The notes beneath the pieces were generated by a model. It made no database searches. It saw only the letters and a list, made by a program, of their open reading frames with translations, and was not told the origin of the DNA. Shown here piece by piece: positions 1 to 8,083 of a DNA stretch of 64,000 bases. Positions within the stretch are counted from its first letter, which is position 1. Every line of letters starts with the position of its first letter. Made by a program: the position numbers and the translations under genes. The stretch is from Pseudoalteromonas shioyasakiensis (GTDB taxonomy: Bacteria; Pseudomonadota; Gammaproteobacteria; Enterobacterales; Alteromonadaceae): contig NZ_CP077770.1 in NCBI RefSeq assembly GCF_019134595.1, positions 2,128,001 to 2,192,000 on the forward strand, given 5' to 3'.

Positions 1-373
1 GTGAACACAGACCACAGGTTGTTTTGCCCTCTGGTACCTTTTCTTTTACTACTGAGTAAGTATCTTTATCAACGATGTAATACGGGATATTTAGCGTTTC
101 AAAGTAATCAGGCAAAATGTGTTCAGGAAAGCCAGGCTGCTTCTGATCAAGGTTTACTGCAATCACTTCAAATTTAATCGGCGCTGCTTTTTGTAAACTA
201 AGCAAGATATCTAGCATTGCAAAAGAATCTTTACCACCACTGATACATGCCATAACAACATCACCGTCTTCAATCATGTTGTAATCAGTAATCGCATTAC
301 CAACATGCCTTCTTAGACGCTTTTGAAGTTTATTAAATTCAAGAGTTTCTTTTCTAGTATCAGTTTGATTCAT
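1..373 (-). CDS. ttcA: tRNA 2-thiocytidine(32) synthetase TtcA (3' end beyond window)
   Basis: TtcA thiolates cytidine 32 of certain tRNAs in the cytoplasm, using ATP activation and an Fe-S cluster. The 124 residues visible carry the PP-loop SGGKDS at residues 45-50 and a CGLC pair at 120-123, both diagnostic for the TtcA/TtuA group. The reading frame is open to the window edge, so the C-terminal half is missing only because the window ends. The start is the ATG at 371-373, giving MNQTDTRKE, as in relatives. The 240 bases upstream of it hold no gene. Confidence 0.93.
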   Translation of the reverse strand, partial: MNQTDTRKETLEFNKLQKRLRRHVGNAITDYNMIEDGDVVMACISGGKDSFAMLDILLSLQKAAPIKFEVIAVNLDQKQPGFPEHILPDYFETLNIPYYIVDKDTYSVVKEKVPEGKTTCGLCS

Positions 374-615
374 TTGCTCTGCTCATACAGGCTTTAGTAA
401 GCCATGTTTCATAGTAAAAAGTTCGGCGTGGATTATACGGACTTTTTGAGCCAGTTGAAATGATTAGCGTGGGATAATTAAAGGGCTTCTCTCGTAGAGG
501 TATCATGTAAAGCACAGCGCTTTGGGAATGAAGGTTAAGGATTCAGGTTATTTATATTTATAACAGGTTAAGTGGTGTTTTCTGGATTTACTAAATAATT
601 TATATGAAACAACAA
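374..615. other. Intergenic stretch, nothing recognised
   Basis: AT-rich region between the ttcA start and the stop of the next minus-strand gene. It must hold the ttcA promoter, but I see no convincing -35/-10 pair, terminator or small gene. Confidence 0.5.
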
Positions 616-1032
616 TTAATCTAAAACGTTCGAAGCAGCTACTTCCGCCTCGATTATGGCTCGATGCGCTTTTAAACCAATATTTGTTGAATAAAAATCT
701 GCTGCTATTTTAAGCTCTTGTGGTGTTAATAAACTAAGAATTTTAAGCTTAAAAGCCATCTTGGCGGCACTCATGTCTGTTGGCTCTGCCAATACAGATG
801 TCCCCATCGCATTTATCAACAATTGCTTTTGACTTTCAGGTAAATCTTTTAGTGTATCTGCTAATATTTGCTTTGTATCAACCTCTACATTACCACCACC
901 AAGACCATTAAAAATTTCATCCATTTTCAATGCATTATAGAACCGTTCAAATTCTAATTCTGCATTTGGCTCAGACTGAGCCGAACACACCATAAATGCT
1001 AACGAAAACAAAATCAGCAAACAAACTCTCAT
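616..1032 (-). CDS. Exported DUF2059-like protein
   Basis: A 138-residue protein with a clear Sec signal peptide (MRVCLLILFSLAFM, then a Ser-Ala-Gln cleavage region near residue 18). The C-terminal third (LTPQELKIAADFYST, then a Gly and a basic stretch) resembles the helical end of DUF2059 proteins, which are periplasmic and of unknown function. It lies 23 bp downstream of the Coq7-like gene on the same strand and may share its transcript. No catalytic residues can be named. The family call rests on the C-terminal pattern only. Confidence 0.6.
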   Translation of the reverse strand: MRVCLLILFSLAFMVCSAQSEPNAELEFERFYNALKMDEIFNGLGGGNVEVDTKQILADTLKDLPESQKQLLINAMGTSVLAEPTDMSAAKMAFKLKILSLLTPQELKIAADFYSTNIGLKAHRAIIEAEVAASNVLD

Positions 1033-1055
1033 TTAATTATCCTTATTTTTTAGTT

Positions 1056-1571
1056 TTACAACTTAGTAGAAAGCCAAATAGCAAATTTAGTGGAGTGCTT
1101 AACGACTAATCTGATTGGTGAATAGTAAAATGAACTTGAACCATTCACTTTGCCTAGGTTCTGGTGTTCAATTTCATCTTGTTGAATGCTTAGTACCGCT
1201 TGATATGCGCTTTTATTGTTGTTCTCTAAATAACTTAATTGCCATTCTAGATGATGTAGAGCCGTTGATTCAACGGCTTCTGTACACACCCAAATTGCTT
1301 TACGTCCAAGTAAAGCAGTAATCAAACCTAAACAATAACCACCCAAAGACCAAAACCAGATTGCGTAGCAATGCCGTATTTTATGTTCCTTTAACCAACA
1401 ATCAAAAGTTTTGAAATGCTCGATTTCATGATTTAGCATTTCTTTAAGCTGTACAGAGATATCTTGATATAAAAATTTAGAGACAAATAACTGAGCTTTA
1501 TAAATACTTATCGCCCCAAATTCACCTGCATGATCAACACGCACAATTCTTGCGACTTCTTTTGAGATCAT
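1056..1571 (-). CDS. coq7: Coq7-type demethoxyubiquinone hydroxylase (di-iron)
   Basis: A 171-residue Coq7-family protein, which hydroxylates C-6 of demethoxyubiquinol late in ubiquinone synthesis at the membrane. All expected carboxylate and histidine iron ligands are visible: E17 in HAGEFGA, E49 and H52 in the HEIEH motif, E101 in CTEAVE, and E133 plus H136 in QDEIEH. The two helices between them are hydrophobic (IWFWSLGGYCLGLITALLG), as expected for a monotopic membrane enzyme. Many gammaproteobacteria use the flavoprotein UbiF for this step, so a Coq7-type enzyme is a lineage feature. It ends 2 bp from the stop-side neighbour at 1573. Confidence 0.88.
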   Translation of the reverse strand: MISKEVARIVRVDHAGEFGAISIYKAQLFVSKFLYQDISVQLKEMLNHEIEHFKTFDCWLKEHKIRHCYAIWFWSLGGYCLGLITALLGRKAIWVCTEAVESTALHHLEWQLSYLENNNKSAYQAVLSIQQDEIEHQNLGKVNGSSSFYYSPIRLVVKHSTKFAIWLSTKL

Positions 1572-1572
1572 C

Positions 1573-1995
1573 TTAATTGCTTACAGTACATTTGTAACGA
1601 GAAGCTGTACAAGCAAGGTCAGGCCAGTCATCTCTGCCCCAGCAGTATTTATCATTTCTAAGTGGTTTTAGATGCCAAACCACGGGCTTACCCTTTTTAT
1701 CTAAGCGAGTTTCATTTTCAAGCTGCACACGGATTAAATTTTTCTCTGTCGATAAAATATTATAAACAAAGGCTTTTCTCGCTTCAGTCTCAGAAATATA
1801 GCCCTGTTCCTCATAAGAGATTTCTAATGTTTTATTTTTAAATACTATGGTATGAAAATTATCTTCACAAATTGGGCTATTTGTAGACTGCCATGGGCCT
1901 TGCAACTTAGTTTGCATTTCTGGATTGATAGGTAGATGACTGCTACAAGCTGAACAAAGCAGTAAAATAACAAAAATAGACGCTAAAGGTTTCAT
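1573..1995 (-). CDS. Small lipoprotein of unknown function
   Basis: A 140-residue protein starting MKPLASIFVILLLCSAC; the lipobox LCSAC places the lipidated cysteine at residue 17. The mature part is polar and includes Cys43 and further cysteines near the C-terminus (KYCWGRDDWPDLACTASRYKC) that could form disulfides in the periplasm. I do not recognise the family. It sits just upstream of coq7 on the same strand with a 1-bp gap, so the two are probably co-transcribed, but nothing suggests a shared pathway. Confidence 0.7.
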   Translation of the reverse strand: MKPLASIFVILLLCSACSSHLPINPEMQTKLQGPWQSTNSPICEDNFHTIVFKNKTLEISYEEQGYISETEARKAFVYNILSTEKNLIRVQLENETRLDKKGKPVVWHLKPLRNDKYCWGRDDWPDLACTASRYKCTVSN

Positions 1996-2071
1996 GGATA
2001 TGCTTTTAAGTCCCTGAAAAAGTAAGGTTTAGCATAACGAGAATCGTAAAAATGTCCAGCGAGACGCTTAA

Positions 2072-2107
2072 TAAAAAACAAAGGGCACATGAGCCATGTG
2101 CCCTTTG
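2072..2107 (-). terminator. Intrinsic terminator after the ppk2 operon
   Basis: Perfect 12-bp stem (CAAAGGGCACAT / ATGTGCCCTTTG) with a 5-nt loop. On the minus strand it is followed by TTTTTTA, just after the stop of the Lys/Ala-rich gene. Confidence 0.88.
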
Positions 2108-2113
2108 GTAACT

Positions 2114-2428
2114 TTAAGTGCTTTTAGTTTTAGCTTTTTTATTCTTTGCCATTCGTTTGGCACGTTTTATTGCCGACTTTTTCGACGCATTTTTCTGCGC
2201 TACCTTTAACACTTTAGCCTCTTTTAACTGCTTTTTGGCTGCTTTCAAGCGCTTTTTAGCGTTGTTGGCCAGGCTCTCTGCTTCGCTGGCACACTCTACA
2301 GCTGCTTGTGCTTTTAGTGCTGCATCTTTTGCTAGTTCAGTGGTTCTAGCCACTTCTTTTTTACTCTTTTCGAGAACTTTTTCGAGCTTAGCAAGACGCT
2401 TCTCGAATACTGACTGTGAATTTTGCAT
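2114..2428 (-). CDS. Lys/Ala-rich coiled-coil protein linked to PPK2
   Basis: A 104-residue, very basic protein. Residues 6-75 form a continuous Ala/Lys/Glu heptad-like helix (LAKLEKVLEKSKKEVAR, then Ala-rich), and the last 30 residues are almost only Lys, Ala, Arg and Ser, ending KNKKAKTKST, like a histone H1-type tail. It has no signal peptide. It follows ppk2 by 11 bp and shares its terminator, so the two are an operon. A role in binding polyphosphate or nucleic acid is inferred from charge and context; no catalytic domain is present. The plus-strand open frame over the same bases is a shadow of this biased composition. Confidence 0.8.
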   Translation of the reverse strand: MQNSQSVFEKRLAKLEKVLEKSKKEVARTTELAKDAALKAQAAVECASEAESLANNAKKRLKAAKKQLKEAKVLKVAQKNASKKSAIKRAKRMAKNKKAKTKST

Positions 2429-2439
2429 AGTATTCTCCT

Positions 2440-3333
2440 TTACTGACGCGTAGACATGCGGGTTGGTTCGGTGACAATAAGCGAGTCGAGACGATTCACA
2501 ATTTCGTGATCTTTGTCTGGATAATCCAAATAACTTAAGAAATGGCGCATACAGTTGATACGTCCGCGCTTTTTATCATCAGAGCGAATTTGTGTCCAAG
2601 GCGCATCCTTAGTATGGGTATGAAACATCATGGCATCTTTGGCATCACTATAATCATGCCATTTAGCCAGTGATGCCATATCAACTGGGCTTAGCTTCCA
2701 TTGTTTGAGCGGGTCGTTCTGGCGCGATTTAAAGCGTCTAAATTGCTCTTCTCTACTGACCGAAAACCAATATTTAAATAGCTTAATACCGCTATTCACC
2801 AACATGCGTTCAAGTTGGGGTGTTTGACGCATAAACTCTAAATATTCGTGATCATCACAAAACCCCATTACCTTCTCAACACCGGCTCGGTTATACCAAG
2901 AACGGTCAAACAGTATAATTTCACCCTTTGTTGGCAGGTGGTTAATGTAACGTTGAAAGTACCATTGATCTCGCTCTCTTGCAGATGGCTTCTCTAAAGC
3001 CACTACGTGCGCCCCACGTGGGTTTAAATGCTCCATAAAGCGCTTAATTGTGCCACCTTTACCCGCCGCATCTCGACCTTCAAATAAAATCACAATTTGC
3101 TGGTTGGTCTCTTTTACCCAGCCTTGCATTTTTAAAAGCTCGATTTGCAGTTCGTGTTTATGGCGCTCGTATTCAACCACGTCCATTTTGCGTTTATATG
3201 GGTATTTACCATCTGCATTCCACTTTAAGCTTGGGTTTTTAACATTTAGATCAAAAACCACATCCTGTTTCGCATTGGCTTCGGCTAATTTTTGTTGTTT
3301 AACTGATACAGGTTCGACATTGACTGTCTGCAT
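2440..3333 (-). CDS. ppk2: Polyphosphate kinase 2 (PPK2)
   Basis: A 297-residue cytoplasmic kinase that transfers phosphate between polyphosphate and nucleoside di/monophosphates. The P-loop EGRDAAGKGG is at residues 85-94 and the lid/Walker B motif DRSWYNR at 143-149. The following FxxxPQLE-type helix and KxWKLS segment are typical of the PPK2 single-domain class. The start ATG has an excellent ribosome site (AAGGAG, 5-nt spacer). It is first in an operon with the Lys-rich gene. Class I (GDP/ADP phosphorylating) is likely from the single domain and length, but substrate preference cannot be read with certainty. Confidence 0.94.
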   Translation of the reverse strand: MQTVNVEPVSVKQQKLAEANAKQDVVFDLNVKNPSLKWNADGKYPYKRKMDVVEYERHKHELQIELLKMQGWVKETNQQIVILFEGRDAAGKGGTIKRFMEHLNPRGAHVVALEKPSARERDQWYFQRYINHLPTKGEIILFDRSWYNRAGVEKVMGFCDDHEYLEFMRQTPQLERMLVNSGIKLFKYWFSVSREEQFRRFKSRQNDPLKQWKLSPVDMASLAKWHDYSDAKDAMMFHTHTKDAPWTQIRSDDKKRGRINCMRHFLSYLDYPDKDHEIVNRLDSLIVTEPTRMSTRQ

Positions 3334-3760
3334 AACGACTCCTTTTAAACTATAACTACCTATATTGAGATCTTTATAGTTTTACTTTAAGCCAGTTATT
3401 GCTAAGTAACTTGATCTAAATCTATATTTTAAGCACTGAAAAAATCATTAAAAAATATAAGGTTAGTACTTAATAATTAAGTAAAAATAAGAATACTAAA
3501 ATAAAATTAAACCTTTTATCTATAGCAAAAAACAATCAGCAAAAACGCATATCTTCATACTGTTTTCAGATTTAAAAACACGCTAATTCTTAAATGCACA
3601 GCAATACAAATAGTTAGAAAAAATATTAATTAAGGGAATAAGTTAGATAAAAGAAACTGTCAAAGTAACTGCAATGCTTACGATGAATTTTAGATTTTGA
3701 CACTAAACCAAAATACCGATATGAACTTTGAAAAAAAGAGACATAAGAACTACCCTCTCA
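3334..3760. other. AT-rich intergenic region upstream of ppk2
   Basis: About 430 bases of very AT-rich DNA between ppk2 and the terminator of the DUF2987 gene. No open frame with a ribosome site, tRNA or clear hairpin is visible. The ppk2 promoter should lie in the part near 3340-3450. Confidence 0.5.
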
Positions 3761-3802
3761 ATAACGAAAAAGGGACCTAAGTAAGGTCCCTTTTGTCGTT
3801 AT
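3761..3802 (-). terminator. Intrinsic terminator (bidirectional in form)
   Basis: Long inverted repeat AACGAAAAAGGGACCT / AGGTCCCTTTTGTCGTT. On the minus strand it ends in a T tract after the DUF2987-like gene. Its flanks would also allow termination on the plus strand. Confidence 0.85.
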
Positions 3803-3830
3803 TTAAATGCTTTTAGTAAATATATGGTCG

Positions 3831-4502
3831 CTATTTAACAATCCAAGGTGTAGCACTGATAAGCTCAGCATGACTGCTTAGCACTGTGTTATCATCTTGC
3901 CAGTCATCTGTTACTTTTATTGAACAACGCAGCTCTTTACAACTAACGTCATTTGCGGAGATAGCGTCTTGGCCGTTAAATTTAAGTACAACACCTTGTT
4001 GTTCAGGCAGTAAGAACCACATTAATTTACTGACAAAAAAGCCCGACAAATCAGATAACAGCTCGTCAAATTCTTCATTTAACGTGTATAAGTTTGCTTT
4101 ACTGAGTTCAAAATCAGCCAGATCCGTTGCTTCAATTTGTAACTTTAATTGGCATTCATGTTTTGGATTTTCTGGTTGAACAACAATAACGGCTTTATCT
4201 GTATCAAGCTGCTTATCAAATGGTAAAAGTAACTGAGCTTTATCTGTATAAGTTAAGTCAAACTCTTGTTTTTCTGTAATTATTTTACCTGATTTGATTG
4301 TACATACTTCGTTGCTAGCAATATCAGACAAATAAAAGTTAACTTGAGCGTATTGGAATTCGCCTTTATTAACAACTTTCAAACGATCGTAAAAGCCATC
4401 ATAGGCAACAACAAATTCAGTTGCAGCGGCCTTGGTTGCAACTGTACCTAGCGCAACCGCGATGGTTGCTGCTTTTAACCATGGAAGGAGTTTATTCATC
4501 AA
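3831..4502 (-). CDS. DUF2987-like exported protein
   Basis: A 223-residue protein with a signal peptide (hydrophobic residues 10-20, cleavage after the Ala-rich TKAAA near residue 27). The mature start EFVVAYDGFYDRLKVV matches the N-terminal pattern of DUF2987 proteins of Shewanella and Pseudoalteromonas, whose function is unknown. Four cysteines (in EVCTI, HECQL, VSCKE, LRCSI) could form disulfides. Its start overlaps the end of the Bax-like gene by 11 bp, so the two are translationally coupled. It is probably periplasmic and works near the cell wall, by context only. Confidence 0.72.
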   Translation of the reverse strand: MMNKLLPWLKAATIAVALGTVATKAAATEFVVAYDGFYDRLKVVNKGEFQYAQVNFYLSDIASNEVCTIKSGKIITEKQEFDLTYTDKAQLLLPFDKQLDTDKAVIVVQPENPKHECQLKLQIEATDLADFELSKANLYTLNEEFDELLSDLSGFFVSKLMWFLLPEQQGVVLKFNGQDAISANDVSCKELRCSIKVTDDWQDDNTVLSSHAELISATPWIVK

Positions 4503-5310
4503 AGTAAGCTCTGTTTTGATTTATCATTTTATTTAATTCTTCAATATATGCTTCACGTCGTTCAGAATAAGACAACAAGCCTTGTGTTAGCTTAGTTGCA
4601 TCAATTGGCTTTTGCTGGCGACGTAAATCAGCACGAATTGATCTTAAATCTTTATACGCTGCATGGGTATTAATATTTTTAAAATATGAACTTACAGCAG
4701 CACGTACCGATTTGAATGCCGTCACTTCATGGGCTGCTTCGTTAGCACGGCGACGAGGCACCATGCCACAGCCTTTTTTATAACACCACTGGCCGAAAAA
4801 GTTTAAGCCAATACGTGCAAAGCGTGACGTGCCCCATGCAGATTCATTTGCAGCTTGCATAAGCGCAAGCTCTTTAGGAATGATATCTACACGGCGTAGA
4901 GCTTGGGTAAGTGATAAAGTATCTATAGTGGTTGGCAACTTGTAGCTGGTCAGTATTTTTTTAATATCTGATTGCTGCTTACTACTTAGTGGCTCATTGT
5001 ACTCCAGCATCATGCGCGCAATTTCTAGGGTTGCACGTTGCTGAAGAATCTTTTTATTTTCGGCCTCAACATGAGGGCGAATAAAATCAAAAAATGCATG
5101 TTTCTTTTCTTTCACATCACTAAACGCTGCAAAATCTGGTAGTTTCACATTATGTAATGGCTTTTCTTTTTTGATTACGCGCTGGGTTCCTTTTGGCGTT
5201 GCCTGTGTTTGTTCAGACCCACTTTCTACACCTTCTTTATCCATAAACGGCGATAACAACGCCCATGCAAAAAAAGCAGCAAGTAAAGCTCGAAAAACGT
5301 AATTAAGCAT
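4492..5310 (-). CDS. Bax-like glucosaminidase-domain protein
   Basis: A 272-residue protein similar to E. coli Bax, of the N-acetylglucosaminidase (LYZ2/FlgJ) fold that cleaves peptidoglycan. The catalytic-domain motif ANESAWGTSR with the acidic residue lies near residue 150, followed by FGQWCY and CGMVPRR, all typical of Bax. A single N-terminal hydrophobic segment (YVFRALLAAFFAWALL) anchors or exports it. The frame can be extended to a TTG at 5322, but the ATG at 5310 has a GAGAG site 5 nt upstream and is preferred. It is coupled to the DUF2987-like gene downstream. Confidence 0.83.
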   Translation of the reverse strand: MLNYVFRALLAAFFAWALLSPFMDKEGVESGSEQTQATPKGTQRVIKKEKPLHNVKLPDFAAFSDVKEKKHAFFDFIRPHVEAENKKILQQRATLEIARMMLEYNEPLSSKQQSDIKKILTSYKLPTTIDTLSLTQALRRVDIIPKELALMQAANESAWGTSRFARIGLNFFGQWCYKKGCGMVPRRRANEAAHEVTAFKSVRAAVSSYFKNINTHAAYKDLRSIRADLRRQQKPIDATKLTQGLLSYSERREAYIEELNKMINQNRAYFDE

Positions 5311-5524
5311 GTATTCTCTCAAATAAACGACTACTCATGTACGGTAACGTCACGTACACACAAAGGCGAAGTATACCAAAGCCGTCTATTTTTGGCGAAT
5401 TTGCCCTAAGATAATTACCTAAACCTTTACCAAAATAGCCTGATATAGCGCCAATTTACTCGCAATTTTCAAGCGCTTGCGTATACTGAAAAGCAACCAA
5501 ACGAGAAATAGGTAGGTTATTTTT

Positions 5525-6820
5525 ATGTGCCAATATTGGCAAGCTCGCATTATTGATCAGCAAAAATATCGTCCAAACGATAACCGCTCAGCTTGGCAAG
5601 TTGACCGCTCTCGTATCATACATGCCGCTGCATTTAGGCGGTTGCAGGCAAAAACCCAGATTATGGGTATTGGCTTAAATGATTTTTACCGAACTCGTCT
5701 GACCCACTCTCTAGAAGTTGCTCAAATTGGCAGTGGTTTATTACGCCATCTAAAAAAGCAACACCCTGAATTTACGAATTTTCCGAGCGGTAGCTTACTC
5801 GAAACATTATGCCTTGCACATGATATTGGCCACCCTCCTTTTGGGCATGGTGGTGAAATAGCATTAAATTACATGATGCGCGAGCATGGGGGCTTTGAAG
5901 GTAACGCACAAACACTAAGAATTGTCTCTAAGCTTGAGCCCTATTCAAATGGCCATGGCATGAACTTAACCAGGCGCACCTTGTTGGGCTTTATTAAATA
6001 CCCAGCCTTTATTGATGATTTGTGGCACAGCATTCCACCTTTAAGTGGGCAGCGTAGCTTTATTAAAGCTGACCATTGGCGACCAGCCAAAGGCTTATAT
6101 AATGACGATAAAGATGTTTTCGACTGGATCATTGAGCCACTGTCTAATAACGATAAAGCGCTGCTGAGTAGTCATTATAAGGTTGATGAGTTTAGAGCCA
6201 AAACCCACTACAAATCGATAGATTCAGCAATTATGGAATTAGCTGACGATATTGCTTATGCCGTTCACGATTTAGAAGATGCCATAGCCACCGAAGTTTT
6301 AACGCTGGCTGATTGGCAAAATCATGCCCTTGTACAATTACAAGAGCTCGACTCAGCGTGGCTAACCACTCATTTGAGCTCGATAACCGCCAGACTCTTT
6401 TCTCATCACGAGTATGAGCGAAAAGACGCCATTGGTGAGTTGGTTAATACCTTTATTATTAACGCTCAGTTAGTTGTACAAAACGCAGATTTCGAATCTG
6501 AAATACTACAGTACACAGTTAGCCTACCGGATGAATTTGCCGAGATTCTTAACGTGCTAAAACATTTTGTTTTTAAACGTTTAATTCGTGAGCCAAAGAT
6601 GCAACAAGTTGAATTTAAAGGGCAAAACCTACTTATTGAATTATTTAGTGCCTTTGCCAGCGACCCAATGCGCTTACTTCCTGAAACAACCCAAGAAATG
6701 TGGCTAAATGCACACCAGCAAGGTGATAATGCAATGCGCATAATATGTGATTACTTATCAGGAATGAGCGATGAATATGCTTATAAAACCTATCAGCGAT
6801 TATTTTTGCCATCTGCTTAA
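5525..6820 (+). CDS. dgt: dGTPase-like HD-domain triphosphohydrolase
   Basis: A 431-residue HD-superfamily enzyme that hydrolyses dNTPs (classically dGTP) to the nucleoside and tripolyphosphate, controlling dNTP pools and sometimes restricting phage. The N-terminal signature RSRIIHAAAFRRLQ is followed by metal ligands H61 in RTRLTHSLEV, the HD pair H99/D100 in AHDIGHPPFGHGGE, and a downstream ADDIAYAVHD motif that supplies the last Asp. It is shorter than E. coli Dgt (505 residues) and matches the dGTPase-like class. An AGGTAGG-like site precedes the ATG. It is monocistronic and divergent from the Bax-like gene. Confidence 0.92.
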   Translation: MCQYWQARIIDQQKYRPNDNRSAWQVDRSRIIHAAAFRRLQAKTQIMGIGLNDFYRTRLTHSLEVAQIGSGLLRHLKKQHPEFTNFPSGSLLETLCLAHDIGHPPFGHGGEIALNYMMREHGGFEGNAQTLRIVSKLEPYSNGHGMNLTRRTLLGFIKYPAFIDDLWHSIPPLSGQRSFIKADHWRPAKGLYNDDKDVFDWIIEPLSNNDKALLSSHYKVDEFRAKTHYKSIDSAIMELADDIAYAVHDLEDAIATEVLTLADWQNHALVQLQELDSAWLTTHLSSITARLFSHHEYERKDAIGELVNTFIINAQLVVQNADFESEILQYTVSLPDEFAEILNVLKHFVFKRLIREPKMQQVEFKGQNLLIELFSAFASDPMRLLPETTQEMWLNAHQQGDNAMRIICDYLSGMSDEYAYKTYQRLFLPSA

Positions 6821-6922
6821 GTAATTTTTGAATAGCGCTTAAATTTGTTCTAAAATTAAACAGGTTATTAGTAACAACAACCTCACCCCTTGAATGCATT
6901 TTATTTAACATGGATTGAAATA

Positions 6923-8014
6923 ATGCTCAAAAAATACCTGCTTATTAGTGCAGCTGTAGCAAGCTCATTTGCTTGCTATAGTGCAGAAACACTTCCTGAT
7001 CCGCTTCTTGAAGAGCGCGGCATAATCATAAAAGATGCCACTCATTTCGATTGGGTACGGCTGAATTCGGGCGAATGGCTCAAAGGCGAGCTTGTCTCAA
7101 TGTACGATAAAGAAATCGAGTTCGATAGTGATGTGCTCGACACATTAATTATTGATCGCGAAGATGTCTACATGATCATCTCAGATCGCCATCATACTGT
7201 GCGTTTTAACGATGGTAATGAACTCAGTGGCACACTAAATATCTCTGGCGGTTATGTAAAAGTTGGCGAACAAGAAGCTAAATACCGTTATCGCGATTTA
7301 GTCTCTATTGCTCCTTCAGTTGAGAGCGAACTTAGTGCATGGACTGTAAAATTATCGATGGGTGCAGATTTAGCTCGCGGTAATACTGACCAAACAGAGT
7401 ATTCTGTTAAGGCAGATATAAAGCGCCGTACTGCATCAAGTCGATTTTTATCTGAAATTTTAGGCTATCGCACCACCAGCGATGATCAAGTGACTAAAAA
7501 CAACATTCGTGCAAACGGTACATTTGACTGGTTTTACACACAAAAAATGTACTACCGCCCTATTTTCTTCGAATATTATCGTGACCCGTTTCAGAATATC
7601 GCCAACAAGTACACTGTGGGTGCCGGTGTTGGTTACTATGTTATGGATACCGATAAAACAGAATGGGATTTTACAGCAGGACCCGCGTACCAAAAGACCC
7701 AATTTGATACAGTAGCTGCAGGGGAAGATAAGAGTAATTCGTCAATGTCTTGGTTTATATCTACAAATTATGAGTTAGAAGTCACCAAGAAAATTGATTT
7801 TTCTTTAAATTATCGCTACCTAACTGCCAACAGTGACGCCGGTGGTGATTCACAATATGCGATGGCTGCGTTTGAATTTGAGATCACCGATGATATCGAT
7901 TTTGATGTGTCTCTAGTTTGGGATTATTTGGCTGACCCGATTGCCGATGAAAACGGTGTAGTACCAGAAAAAGAAGATTACAAAATGATTTTTGCGCTGG
8001 GTATCGATTTATAA
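6923..8014 (+). CDS. DUF481 outer-membrane beta-barrel protein
   Basis: A 363-residue exported protein. The ATG at 6923 gives a signal peptide (MLKKYLLISAAVASSFACYS); the longer frame begins with a TTG at 6890 and would bury that signal, so the later start is chosen. Residues about 40-150 form a small beta-rich domain (VRLNSGEWLKGELVSM, then a repeat of the same pattern, DGNELSGTL). The rest alternates as expected of a barrel, with the DUF481 hallmark LARGNTDQTEYSV and a C-terminus ending IFALGIDL. Likely an outer-membrane protein of unknown transport role. It ends in a strong terminator. Confidence 0.85.
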   Translation: MLKKYLLISAAVASSFACYSAETLPDPLLEERGIIIKDATHFDWVRLNSGEWLKGELVSMYDKEIEFDSDVLDTLIIDREDVYMIISDRHHTVRFNDGNELSGTLNISGGYVKVGEQEAKYRYRDLVSIAPSVESELSAWTVKLSMGADLARGNTDQTEYSVKADIKRRTASSRFLSEILGYRTTSDDQVTKNNIRANGTFDWFYTQKMYYRPIFFEYYRDPFQNIANKYTVGAGVGYYVMDTDKTEWDFTAGPAYQKTQFDTVAAGEDKSNSSMSWFISTNYELEVTKKIDFSLNYRYLTANSDAGGDSQYAMAAFEFEITDDIDFDVSLVWDYLADPIADENGVVPEKEDYKMIFALGIDL

Positions 8015-8034
8015 ACATCTCAATTAATCAATAC

Positions 8035-8063
8035 AAAAACGCCGAGCTTAGCTCGGCGTTTTT
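8035..8063. terminator. Shared bidirectional terminator
   Basis: Perfect 13-bp stem AAAAACGCCGAGC / GCTCGGCGTTTTT with a 3-nt loop. It sits between the convergent DUF481 gene and the prolyl oligopeptidase gene and has T tracts on both strands. Confidence 0.92.
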
Positions 8064-8083
8064 AATTTTAGTTAAGGAATCTC

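Noticed and set aside
2118..2453. Plus-strand open frame of about 110 codons over the Lys/Ala-rich gene
   Set aside because: It is the antisense of Lys/Ala-rich codons, giving artificial Phe/Ala/Leu runs. No ribosome site.
6890..6922. Upstream TTG start for the DUF481 gene
   Set aside because: It would place 11 residues ahead of a clear signal peptide and has no ribosome site.
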